Part shown: positions 7,702-15,554 of the stretch, one piece after another
How positions within the stretch are numbered: the stretch's first letter is position 1
How the letters are laid out: each line of letters starts with the position of its first letter
DNA from: Ruminococcus sp. CAG:488
Lineage (GTDB): Bacteria; Bacillota; Clostridia; Oscillospirales; Acutalibacteraceae
Assembly: GCA_000434055.1 (NCBI GenBank)
Contig: HF999649.1
Location: 154,390-195,275 of the forward strand
Direction: 5' to 3'
DNA length: 40,886 nucleotides
Made by a program: the position numbers and the translations under genes
The notes under the pieces: generated by a model
Seen by the model: only the letters and a program-made list of their open reading frames with translations
What the model was told of the DNA's origin: nothing
Databases searched by the model: none

Positions 7702-9225
7702 ATGAAAAGACCGGTTGTATTATGTATCATGGACGGCTTCGGAATCAACCCCGGTGCAAAGGGAAATGCAATTGAAGCTGCAAATACTCCCAATCTTACA
7801 AAACTTTTTAAAGAAAATCCGTTCACTACTATCGGCGCTTCGGGACTTGATGTAGGTCTCCCGGACGGTCAGATGGGAAACAGCGAGGTCGGTCATACAA
7901 ACATCGGCGCAGGCCGCGTTGTTTATCAGATGCTCGTTAAGATTTCAAAGTCCATTCAGGACGGCGATTTCTTCAAGAATGAGGCTCTGCTCAAGGCTTG
8001 CGAGAACTGCAAGAAAAACGGCACTGCCCTCCACCTTGTAGGACTTCTTTCCGACGGCGGCGTTCACAGCCACATTGAGCACCTTTACGGCTTGCTTGAA
8101 ATGGCAAAGCGCGAGGGTCTCGACAAGGTATATGTTCATTGCATCATGGACGGACGTGATGTTTCCGTAACATCGGGTGTCGGCTTCATCAAGGATGTTT
8201 ATGCTAAAACAAAGGAGCTTGGAGTCGGCGAAATTGCAACGGTTATGGGTCGTTACTACGCTATGGATCGTGACTTTGCTTGGGACAGAGTTGAGAAGGC
8301 TTATGCCGCAATGGTTTACGGCGAAGGAATTCAGGCAGACTGCGCAGTTGACAGCATGAACGAATCCTATGCTAACGGAGTTACGGACGAATTCATCGTT
8401 CCGACCGTTATCAATAAGAACGGCATGATCAAGGCAAACGACAGCGTTGTATTCTTCAACTTCCGTCCCGACCGTGCAAGACAGATCACAAGAACCTTCG
8501 TTGACGAGAAGTTTGACGGCTTTGAGAGAAAGAACGGTTTCTTCCCGCTCACATACGTTTGCATGACTCAGTACGACGAAACAATGCCGAATGTAAGCGT
8601 TGCATTCCCGCCGGAGGAGCTTAAAATGACTATGGGCGAGTACCTTGCTTCACAGGGAAAAACTCAGCTCAGAATCGCCGAGACGCAAAAATATGCTCAC
8701 GTTACATTCTTCTTCAACGGAGGCGAGGAAAAGACATTTAAGGGTGAAGACAGAATTCTTATCCACTCCCCCGATGTTCCGACTTTCGACCTCAAGCCGG
8801 AGATGAGTGCATACGAGGTTTGCGATGCAGTCTGCGAGCAGATTAAATCCGACAAGTATGACGTTGTTATCCTCAACTTTGCTAACTGCGACATGGTCGG
8901 TCACACAGGCGTATTTGAGGCGGCTGTCAAGGCTGTTGAGGCCGTTGACGAGTGCGTAGGCAGAGTTTGCGACGCAGCGCTCAGCATGGGCGGTGCAGTC
9001 CTCATCACTGCCGACCACGGCAATGCAGACAAGATGATCGGTGACGACGGCAAGCCGTTCACACCGCACTCAACCAATCCGGTTCCGCTCTGCATTGTAG
9101 GCTATGACTGCGAGCTCAAGGAAACAGGTAAGCTCTGCGACCTTGCACCGACAATGCTCCAGATCATGGATCTCCCCCAGCCGAAGGAAATGACAGGCGA
9201 ATCAATGATCAAGTCGGTTAAATAA
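7702..9225 (+). CDS. gpmI: 2,3-bisphosphoglycerate-independent phosphoglycerate mutase
   Basis: This enzyme interconverts 3- and 2-phosphoglycerate using two Mn2+ ions. It has 507 residues, the family norm. CIMDGFGINP holds the first metal Asp, GNSEVGHTNIGAG holds the catalytic Ser (near residue 62), HCIMDGRDV and FNFRPDRARQ bind substrate, and NFANCDMVGHTG and TADHGNAD hold the remaining metal ligands. It is third in the glycolytic operon, 117 bases after tpiA, and ends at a strong terminator. Its Mn dependence is compatible with the Mn exporter further along, but no link is shown. Confidence 0.97.
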   Translation: MKRPVVLCIMDGFGINPGAKGNAIEAANTPNLTKLFKENPFTTIGASGLDVGLPDGQMGNSEVGHTNIGAGRVVYQMLVKISKSIQDGDFFKNEALLKACENCKKNGTALHLVGLLSDGGVHSHIEHLYGLLEMAKREGLDKVYVHCIMDGRDVSVTSGVGFIKDVYAKTKELGVGEIATVMGRYYAMDRDFAWDRVEKAYAAMVYGEGIQADCAVDSMNESYANGVTDEFIVPTVINKNGMIKANDSVVFFNFRPDRARQITRTFVDEKFDGFERKNGFFPLTYVCMTQYDETMPNVSVAFPPEELKMTMGEYLASQGKTQLRIAETQKYAHVTFFFNGGEEKTFKGEDRILIHSPDVPTFDLKPEMSAYEVCDAVCEQIKSDKYDVVILNFANCDMVGHTGVFEAAVKAVEAVDECVGRVCDAALSMGGAVLITADHGNADKMIGDDGKPFTPHSTNPVPLCIVGYDCELKETGKLCDLAPTMLQIMDLPQPKEMTGESMIKSVK

Positions 9226-9229
9226 GATA

Positions 9230-9403
9230 TTATATAATCAGCAGCTCCTTACCTCTCGGTAAGGGGCTGTTTTTCTTGGAGATACCGTTCATCTCCTCCT
9301 CGGAATACTTCTTCTCCGGCTCTGTATTCGCCGCACCTGTATTTGTGTCCTGCTGTACATTGCCGTTTTCTGTATTCTCTGTGTTGTTGACTTCTTCAGC
9401 CAT
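9230..9403 (-). pseudogene. Truncated phage scaffold-like N-terminus
   Basis: This is a 57-codon ORF with a good AAGGAG site. It begins MAEEVNNTENTENG, is rich in Asn, Thr and Glu, and continues to EKKYSEEEMNGISKKN. That resembles the start of phage scaffolding/DUF4355-type proteins (acidic low-complexity leader, then KYTxxEVN). After about 46 codons the frame runs straight through the inverted repeat of the gpmI terminator and stops at 9230. I infer a phage gene cut off by recombination. It is too short for a certain family assignment. Confidence 0.35.
9243..9277 (+). terminator. Terminator of the pgk-tpiA-gpmI operon
   Basis: AGCTCCTTACC and GGTAAGGGGCT form an 11-bp stem with one G-T pair and a 4-base loop, followed by GTTTTTCTT. 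It lies 17 bases after the gpmI stop. Confidence 0.85.
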
Positions 9404-9521
9404 ATACTCTCCTTTTTTACGGATAAGGACATCCGCACCCCGTTTTTTCAGATACGGGCAAACTGTATTTTTGATATAAAAACAGCGTCACCATTACGGC
9501 AACACTGAAATTATAGGCATG

Positions 9522-9550
9522 AAAAAAGCACCTTGATTTCTCAGGGTGCT
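9522..9550 (-). terminator. Terminator downstream of the Zn-ribbon ORF
   Basis: On the minus strand AGCACC and GGTGCT arms enclose a partly paired CTGAGAAATCAA, then six T residues. It lies 17 bases past the stop at 9568. Confidence 0.65.
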
Positions 9551-9567
9551 GTTGCTATAACATCGAA

Positions 9568-9810
9568 TTAAAATATTCCTTTTGGAACATCTTGACTGTT
9601 ATTCATTATTTCGGTTATATTTGCTCGTGAAATAACATGAGATTTCTTGCATTCATTGCACCAGATAACCACATAACCCATATTGCCATTAACTTTCTTA
9701 GCATTGTAACTTGTGTCATTACTTCCGCAAAAAGGACAGGGTCCAACTTCGCCGCATTCAGAGAGACTATCTATATTTTTAAGCCATTTCATGTTATTTC
9801 TCGCATTCAT
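9568..9810 (-). CDS. Small zinc-ribbon protein of unknown function
   Basis: This is an 80-residue ORF with two CxxC pairs, CPFCGS near residue 25 and CNECKKSH near residue 51. This is a typical zinc-ribbon spacing. An aromatic/hydrophobic core strand (GYVVIW) leads into the second pair. The start is uncertain: ATG at 9808-9810 or at 9790-9792, neither with a strong ribosome site. It follows the immunity-type gene by 23 bases and precedes a good terminator, so it may be an accessory partner of the toxin cassette. A TGATACAAT extended -10 at about 9828-9836 could drive it. Confidence 0.6.
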   Translation of the reverse strand: MNARNNMKWLKNIDSLSECGEVGPCPFCGSNDTSYNAKKVNGNMGYVVIWCNECKKSHVISRANITEIMNNSQDVPKGIF

Positions 9811-9833
9811 TTTATCTGCATAGTTACATTGTA

Positions 9834-10134
9834 TCAGGATAAAACGTGCTTGATAAAATCATTCAACAAAGACATATTATACTTTTCGACATAGTAAATT
9901 ACATCTGATCGCCAAGCATATTTTCCGTCTGTCATCATTTGCAAAGGTAACTTGATTTTATCTCCGCTTATAACATCATAACAAGCTGAGGGAGATACAG
10001 ACGTAATCTTACCTGCTTTTAAATAATTAAGTATTTTTTCTTTATCTTCATTTTCATTTTTTTGAAATTAAGAAATGAATCGACGGATATTGATCATCGT
10101 TCATCATTTCTTTAAATCTACCGATTACAATCAT
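9834..10134 (-). pseudogene. Immunity-type protein gene with a one-base frameshift
   Basis: A start at 10132-10134 behind a perfect AGGAGG (10142-10147) gives MIVIGRFKEMMNDDQYPSIH, then hits TGA at 10054-10056 just after a run of seven A residues. Removing one A restores a 99-residue reading frame to the stop at 9834. That frame contains ILNYLKAGKITSVSPSACYD and a C-terminal WRSDVIYYVEKYN. The span of 301 bases is one more than a multiple of three. The start overlaps the end of the toxin-domain ORF by 17 bases, the usual toxin-immunity arrangement. The function is inferred from position and size, since I recognise no named immunity family. Confidence 0.6.
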
Positions 10135-10585
10135 TTTTCACCCTCCTTGGTTTAAATAATTTCCAATCTCCGGAATTTGTATATTCGTCCGGACCTATCG
10201 TCATTTTACCATTAAAGTCAATAAACAATACATCTGTCGGTGCTAAAACATCAACGTTCAAAGCATCTGCCAATTGCTGAGCTGCCACAGCTCCTTTTGA
10301 ACCTGTTTCACATGAAAGCAATCTAACATTTCCACCGTGATAATTCGGATCTTCTTTCAGTATTTCTGCAAATTCTTTTGGTGTATACGATTTTATCTCA
10401 TTTCCGTTTGAATCATTAATCGAAAACCCTGACCAATCGCCGTGAATAGATATATCTTCATATCCGTCTATAGGCTTAACTTTTTTTAAATACTCATACA
10501 GAATATCTGACGAATTAAAATATCTTGATGCACTTATTATACCACTATTTTCGGAATTTGCAATACTTAGTTGAGTCTTTCTGCC
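10118..10585 (-). pseudogene. Orphan toxin C-terminal domain (polymorphic toxin type) without a start codon
   Basis: The frame is open for 155 codons after two TAG codons (10586-10591), with no ATG in the upstream 90 codons. It reads ...DILYEYLKKVKPIDG, DISIHGDWSGFS, YTPKEFAEIL, NVRLLSCETG, AVAAQQLADALNVDVLAPT, and ends with MTIGPDEY and GDWKLFKP. The SC-x-TG...AQQLA..L.V.V.APTD pattern resembles C-terminal domains I have seen on Rhs/WapA-type polymorphic toxins. The strand-HG and strand-SC pair is typical of clan CD cysteine peptidases (caspase/C80 fold). It ends in the AGGAGG of the following immunity-type gene. I infer a tip module detached from its N-terminal delivery part. Confidence 0.6.
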
Positions 10586-10588
10586 CTA

Positions 10589-10804
10589 CTACTCATTGAG
10601 CCATGCCTGATATTTCGCAATATTTGCAGGGTCAATGCTTCCAACAGTCAGCCGCTTATATTTTTGGATCAAGTTCTCAACATGCGCCCGGTTTAGCTCC
10701 TCCGTGCCGTATTCGTTCAGCTTGTTATCTTCCGTTTCATAGTGGACGATATCCTCAAGCTCAGGGTAATACGTTCCGAGACCGTGACGGCAGCAAAAAC
10801 TGTA
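10589..10804 (-). pseudogene. C-terminal fragment of an unknown protein
   Basis: Seventy-one codons are open between stops, with no start codon. The frame includes CCRHGLGTYYPELEDIVHY, ELNRAHVENLIQKYKRL and IAKYQAWLNE, then TAG TAG. Base composition is higher in G+C than the following toxin frame. The sequence is clearly protein-like (mixed amphipathic helices) but I do not recognise the family; a phage or mobile-element protein is possible. It lies in the same frame as the toxin domain, separated by two stops, which suggests a recombination seam. Confidence 0.4.
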
Positions 10805-10836
10805 CTATATGATTTATTCTACCTTATTAGAGCGAT

Positions 10837-10865
10837 AAAAAAAGACAGGCCTTTCGACCTGTCTC
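10837..10865 (-). terminator. Terminator of the str operon (after tuf)
   Basis: On the minus strand AGACAGG and CCTGTCT form the stem around TCGAAAGG, followed by seven T residues. It lies 18 bases past the tuf stop. Confidence 0.85.
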
Positions 10866-10883
10866 TTATATTGAATAATTTAA

Positions 10884-12086
10884 TTATTCGTTGATAGCGG
10901 TAACAACGCCTGAACCAACTGTACGTCCACCCTCACGGATAGCGAAACGAAGACCTTCTTCGATAGCGATCGGAGTGATGAGCTCAACGTTCATTGTAAC
11001 GTTATCGCCGGGCATGCACATCTCTGTTCCCTCAGGAAGAGTGATAACACCTGTAACGTCTGTTGTTCTGAAATAGAACTGAGGACGGTAGTTGTTGAAG
11101 AACGGAGTATGACGGCCACCCTCGTCCTTAGTCAGAACGTAAACCTGACCTGAGAACTTTGTGTGAGGATGAATTGAACCGGGCTTAGAAAGAACCTGGC
11201 CACGCTCGATGTCTGTTCTCTGGATACCACGAAGAAGAGCACCGATGTTGTCGCCTGCCTCAGCATAGTCGAGGAGCTTACGGAACATTTCGATACCTGT
11301 AACAACAGTCTTCTTCTTCTCGTCGGAAAGACCAACGATTTCAACTTCGTCAGACATCTTGAGCTGTCCACGCTCAACTCTACCTGTAGCAACTGTACCA
11401 CGGCCTGTGATTGTGAATACGTCCTCAACAGGCATAAGGAACGGAAGGTCAGCCTTACGGTCAGGAGTCGGGATGTAAGTATCAACAGCATCCATGAGCT
11501 CCCAGATGCAAGCAAGCTCAGGAGCGTTTACATCGTCACCGTCGTACTCAAGAGCCTTAAGAGCAGAACCCTTGATGATCGGTGTGTCGTCGCCCGGGAA
11601 ATCGTACTCGTTAAGAGTCTCACGGATTTCCATCTCAACAAGCTCGATAAGCTCAGGATCGTCAACCTGGTCGATCTTGTTCATGAATACGATGATGTAG
11701 GGAACGCCAACCTGACGTGCAAGAAGAAGGTGCTCCTTAGTCTGAGCCATAGGACCGTCTGTTGCAGCGATAACAAGGATAGCGCCGTCCATCTGAGCAG
11801 CACCGGTGATCATGTTCTTGATATAGTCGGCGTGGCCCGGGCAGTCAACGTGAGCATAGTGACGGGTAGCAGTCTCATACTCAACGTGAGCGGTGTTGAT
11901 TGTGATACCACGCTCTCTCTCTTCAGGAGCCTTATCGATGTTAGCATAGTCAACGAAAGCAGCTTCGCCCTTCATTGCGAGTGTCTTTGTGATAGCAGCT
12001 GTCAAAGTAGTCTTACCATGGTCAACGTGGCCGATAGTACCAATGTTGACATGGGGTTTGGTTCGGTTAAATTTTTCCTTTGCCAT
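10884..12086 (-). CDS. tuf: Translation elongation factor Tu
   Basis: This GTPase brings aminoacyl-tRNA to the ribosome. It has 400 residues. GHVDHGKTT is the P-loop, RGITINTAHVEYET is switch I, DCPGHADYIKNM is switch II, and NKID and GSALKA bind guanine. Domain 2 begins near MPVEDVFTITGRGTV, and domain 3 ends EGGRTVGSGVV. An AAAGGGAGG ribosome site precedes the ATG. It is the last gene of rpsL-rpsG-fusA-tuf but also has its own promoter in the fusA-tuf gap (12145-12173), allowing higher expression. Confidence 0.98.
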   Translation of the reverse strand: MAKEKFNRTKPHVNIGTIGHVDHGKTTLTAAITKTLAMKGEAAFVDYANIDKAPEERERGITINTAHVEYETATRHYAHVDCPGHADYIKNMITGAAQMDGAILVIAATDGPMAQTKEHLLLARQVGVPYIIVFMNKIDQVDDPELIELVEMEIRETLNEYDFPGDDTPIIKGSALKALEYDGDDVNAPELACIWELMDAVDTYIPTPDRKADLPFLMPVEDVFTITGRGTVATGRVERGQLKMSDEVEIVGLSDEKKKTVVTGIEMFRKLLDYAEAGDNIGALLRGIQRTDIERGQVLSKPGSIHPHTKFSGQVYVLTKDEGGRHTPFFNNYRPQFYFRTTDVTGVITLPEGTEMCMPGDNVTMNVELITPIAIEEGLRFAIREGGRTVGSGVVTAINE

Positions 12087-12144
12087 TTGGAATTTCCTCC
12101 CTTTGGTATTAAATAATTTTATTCAATGCATACTGCATAGTTAC

Positions 12145-12173
12145 ATTGTAACAATTTCCATTCAAAAAAGCAA
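12145..12173 (-). promoter_or_regulatory. Internal promoter for tuf
   Basis: On the minus strand TTGCTT (12168-12173), 17 bases and an extended -10 TGTTACAAT (TACAAT at 12145-12150) lie between the fusA stop and tuf. The -10 and first transcribed bases are part of an 18-base exact repeat also found at 9816-9833. Confidence 0.6.
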
Positions 12174-12190
12174 GCCTTTTTTGAAAATAA

Positions 12191-14266
12191 TTAGCCCTTA
12201 GTTCTTGCGCTGATGATGTCATCTGCGATAGACTTCGGAACAGCCGTGTAGTGGCTGGGTTCCATTACGTACTGACCACGACCCTGAGTCTTGGAACGAA
12301 GGTCTGTAGCGTAACCGAACATGTTGGAGAGCGGGATATTAGCGTCAACCTGAACGGCACCCGTTCTCTGCTCCTGACCGAGGATCATACCGCGGCGGGA
12401 GTTAACGTCACCCATAACGTCGCCGAGATACTCGGACGGAACGATGATGGCAACCTTCATAATAGGCTCCATGAGAACAGGAGATGCCTTTCTCATAGCG
12501 TCCTTGAATGCCATAGAACCGGCAATCTTAAAGGCCATTTCTGAGGAGTCGACCTCATGATAAGATCCATCATAAAGAGTAACCTTAACGTCAACAACAG
12601 GATATCCTGCGAGAACGCCTGACTGCATTGCGCCCTTGATACCGGCCTCAACAGCAGGAATGTACTCCTTCGGAACAGCACCGCCGACGATAGCGTTAAC
12701 GAACTCGAAGCCCTTTTCCGGATTCGGCTCAATTTTAATCTTAACGTGACCGTACTGACCCTTACCGCCTGACTGACGTGAATACTTGCAATCAACGTCT
12801 GCCGGGGTTGTGATTGTTTCTCTGTAAGCAACCTGGGGCTTACCGATGTTAGCCTCAACCTTGAACTCACGGAGAAGTCTGTCAACGATGATCTCAAGGT
12901 GAAGCTCACCCATACCTGCGATGATCGTCTGACCTGTTTCTTCGTCGGTGTAGCAACGGAATGTCGGATCCTCTTCAGCAAGCTTCTGAAGTCCGATACC
13001 CATCTTTTCCTGACCTGCCTTGGTCTTAGGCTCGATAGCAACACGGATAACAGGCTCCGGGAATTCCATTGATTCGAGGACGATCGGATGCTTCTCATCA
13101 CAGAGAGTATCACCTGTTGTTGTGTTCTTGAGGCCTACGGCAGCGGCGATATCACCGGCGTAAACAACATCAAGATCCTGTCTGTGGTTAGCGTGCATCT
13201 GAAGGATACGTCCGAGACGCTCGTCTGTGTCCTTAACAGAGTTGTAAACGGTTGTACCTGCCGAAACAGTACCTGAATAAACTCTGAAGAAGCAGAGCTT
13301 ACCGACAAACGGGTCTGTTGCAATCTTAAATGCAAGAGCTGCAAACGGCTCTGTATCGGAGGAATGACGATCTTCCTCCTCACCTGTCTCGGGGTTGGTG
13401 CCTCTGATAGCCTCAACGTCCGTCGGAGCAGGCATATAAGCAATGATATTATCAAGGAGCATCTGAACACCCTTGTTACGGTAAGATGTACCGCAGCATA
13501 CGGGAACCATTTCATTTGCGATAGTCGCCTTACGGATGCAGTTCTTGATCTCGTCGACCGTAAGCTCCTCGCCCTCGAAGAATTTCTCCATAAGAGCGTC
13601 ATCCTGCTCGGCAACAGCCTCGATAAGCTCCTCGTGATACTTCTGAGCAAGCTCTTTCATATCATCGGGGATAGGCTCGATTCTGATATCGAGACCCTTA
13701 TCGTCATAATAAACCTCAGCTTCCATTGTAACAAGGTCGATGATTCCTCTGAACTCGAGTTCACGACCGATGGGGAGCTGAATCGGAACGGCATTACACT
13801 TGAGACGCTCCTTCATCATGTCGATAACATGATAGAAATCTGCGCCCATAATGTCCATTTTGTTAACATATACCATACGAGGTACATGATACTTATCAGC
13901 CTGACGCCAAACAGTCTCAGACTGAGGCTCAACGCCACCCTTTGCGCAAAGGACGGTAACGGAACCGTCAAGAACACGAAGAGAACGCTCAACTTCAACA
14001 GTAAAGTCAACGTGACCCGGGGTATCAATGATATTGATACGGTGACCCTTCCAGAAACAGGTGGTAGCAGCAGAAGTGATTGTGATACCACGCTCCTGCT
14101 CCTGAGCCATCCAGTCCATTGTTGCTGCACCGTCATGTGTTTCACCCATCTTGTGGTTAACACCGGTGTAGAAAAGGATACGCTCGGTCGTAGTTGTTTT
14201 ACCGGCATCGATATGAGCCATGATACCGATGTTTCTTGTTAATTCAAGTGGTACTTGTCTTCCCAT
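12191..14266 (-). CDS. fusA: Translation elongation factor G
   Basis: This translocation GTPase has 691 residues, normal for EF-G. AHIDAGKTTTTERI is the P-loop, RGITITSAATT is switch I, DTPGHVDFTVEVERSLRVLD is switch II, and NKMDIMGADF binds guanine. Domain III-IV landmarks include GMGELHLEI, GGKGQYGHVKI and YHEVDSSEMAFKIAGS. The C-terminus has SRRGMI and MFGYATDLRS. It lies 54 bases after rpsG, and its downstream gap contains the separate tuf promoter. Confidence 0.98.
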   Translation of the reverse strand: MGRQVPLELTRNIGIMAHIDAGKTTTTERILFYTGVNHKMGETHDGAATMDWMAQEQERGITITSAATTCFWKGHRINIIDTPGHVDFTVEVERSLRVLDGSVTVLCAKGGVEPQSETVWRQADKYHVPRMVYVNKMDIMGADFYHVIDMMKERLKCNAVPIQLPIGRELEFRGIIDLVTMEAEVYYDDKGLDIRIEPIPDDMKELAQKYHEELIEAVAEQDDALMEKFFEGEELTVDEIKNCIRKATIANEMVPVCCGTSYRNKGVQMLLDNIIAYMPAPTDVEAIRGTNPETGEEEDRHSSDTEPFAALAFKIATDPFVGKLCFFRVYSGTVSAGTTVYNSVKDTDERLGRILQMHANHRQDLDVVYAGDIAAAVGLKNTTTGDTLCDEKHPIVLESMEFPEPVIRVAIEPKTKAGQEKMGIGLQKLAEEDPTFRCYTDEETGQTIIAGMGELHLEIIVDRLLREFKVEANIGKPQVAYRETITTPADVDCKYSRQSGGKGQYGHVKIKIEPNPEKGFEFVNAIVGGAVPKEYIPAVEAGIKGAMQSGVLAGYPVVDVKVTLYDGSYHEVDSSEMAFKIAGSMAFKDAMRKASPVLMEPIMKVAIIVPSEYLGDVMGDVNSRRGMILGQEQRTGAVQVDANIPLSNMFGYATDLRSKTQGRGQYVMEPSHYTAVPKSIADDIISARTKG

Positions 14267-14320
14267 ATAAACCTCCGTAAATTTAAATAAGCAATTAAAT
14301 CCCTGAAATTTTCGGGAAGA

Positions 14321-14791
14321 TTACCATCTGAAATGTGCAAAAGCCTTATTAGCCTCTGCCATCTTATGAGTATCTTCACGCTTCTTGAATGCCGAACCTG
14401 TTTCATTAACAGCATCCATGATCTCGTTAGCAAGACGCTCTTTCATAGTTCTTTCCGAACGAAGACGTGAATAGTTGGTGATCCATCTGAGTCCGAGTGT
14501 CTGTCTTCTCTCGGGACGAACCTCCATCGGAACCTGATAAGTAGCACCGCCGACACGGCGAGCTTTAACCTCGAGAACAGGCATTACGTTTTCCATAGCG
14601 GCTTCAAAAACCTCTACAGGCTCCTTACCTGTCTTCTCCTTGATGATGTCAAATGCGTCGTAAACAATCTTCTGTGCGACACCCTTTTTACCATCATACA
14701 TAACATTGTTGATAAGTCTTGTTACCAACTTTGAATTGTAAAGCGGATCTGGCAAAACATCACGTTTTGCAATCTGGCCTCTTCTTGGCAC
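14321..14791 (-). CDS. rpsG: 30S ribosomal protein S7
   Basis: This primary 16S rRNA-binding protein organises the 30S head. A GTG at 14789-14791 is the likely start: it follows GAAGGAGGG with ideal spacing and gives the usual VPRRGQIAKR beginning and 156 residues. Longer ATG-started frames lack family support. Motifs include RLINNVMYDGKKG, VEVRPERR near residue 75, and the C-terminal KREDTHKMAEANKAFAHFRW. It lies about 180 bases after rpsL, an unusually long gap for this operon. Confidence 0.96.
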   Translation of the reverse strand: MPRRGQIAKRDVLPDPLYNSKLVTRLINNVMYDGKKGVAQKIVYDAFDIIKEKTGKEPVEVFEAAMENVMPVLEVKARRVGGATYQVPMEVRPERRQTLGLRWITNYSRLRSERTMKERLANEIMDAVNETGSAFKKREDTHKMAEANKAFAHFRW

Positions 14792-14908
14792 TTCGCTTCC
14801 CTCCTTCATAGTAATGATATCATAGGTACTCAAGTGACAAAACCCTGTGGCGCCAATGGAGAAGCACATACATAATATATATATACACTCTCACATTGAT
14901 ACGCAGCG

Positions 14909-14934
14909 TACCTTACCCTGCGCAGCCTGCAAGA
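14909..14934 (-). other. Hairpin in the rpsL-rpsG gap
   Basis: CTGCGCAGGG and CGCTGCG-like arms surround GTAAGGTACG in the 181-base rpsL-rpsG spacer. In E. coli, S7 represses its operon by binding the rpsL-rpsG spacer, so this stem is a candidate site. That is inference from position only. Confidence 0.3.
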
Positions 14935-14972
14935 AGATTCTGTCTTTCAAACTTTCCTTTTAAAAAGAGGAA

Positions 14973-15395
14973 TTACTTTTTAGCAGCCTTCGGACGCTTA
15001 GCACCGTACTTTGAACGGGACTGCATTCTTCCGTTAACACCCTGAGTATCGAGTGTACCGCGGATGATGTGGTAACGAACACCGGGAAGGTCCTTAACAC
15101 GACCGCCACGAATAAGAACAACGCTGTGCTCCTGAAGGTTATGACCTACACCCGGGATATACGAAGAAACTTCGATACCGTTTGTAAGACGAACTCTGGC
15201 GATCTTACGAAGAGCCGAGTTAGGCTTTTTAGGTGTAGCAGTCTTAACTGCTGTACAAACGCCGCGCTTCTGAGGTGAATTCTGGTCGGTAACAATGTTC
15301 TTCTTAGAATTGAGACCCTTGAGAAGAGCAGGAGCCTTTGCTTTCTTTTCGATAGTCTGTCTGCCGTTTCTAACTAACTGATTAAAGGTAGGCAA
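14973..15395 (-). CDS. rpsL: 30S ribosomal protein S12
   Basis: This decoding-site protein has 140 residues. It begins MPTFNQLVRNGR and includes the Firmicutes-type insertion (residues about 20-40), TPKKPNSALRKIARVRLTNG with the streptomycin-relevant Lys, GHNLQEHSVVLIRGGRVKDLPGVRY, and an Ala/Lys tail. Wild-type lysines are present at both classical streptomycin sites. An AAAGGAG ribosome site precedes it. It is first in the str operon. Confidence 0.98.
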   Translation of the reverse strand: MPTFNQLVRNGRQTIEKKAKAPALLKGLNSKKNIVTDQNSPQKRGVCTAVKTATPKKPNSALRKIARVRLTNGIEVSSYIPGVGHNLQEHSVVLIRGGRVKDLPGVRYHIIRGTLDTQGVNGRMQSRSKYGAKRPKAAKK

Positions 15396-15484
15396 AAACT
15401 ACATCTCCTTTCTTAAAAATTTTGAATATTGACAAATCATATGCCCATGGGGACACATAATAAATCACATTATCAATCTTTGGT

Positions 15485-15514
15485 ATTCTATCACTTATGC
15501 ATATATATTGTCAA
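15485..15514 (-). promoter_or_regulatory. Promoter of the str operon
   Basis: On the minus strand TTGACA (15509-15514), 18 bases and TAGAAT (15485-15490) lie about 90 bases before rpsL. Confidence 0.7.
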
Positions 15515-15554
15515 GTGTTTTTGTAAAAATATTCTAAATTTTTGAAAATTCGGA

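Noticed and set aside
9276..9479. 67-codon plus-strand frame after gpmI
   Set aside because: Opposite the phage-like stub, rich in Ser and Phe, without a ribosome site and starting in the terminator tail.
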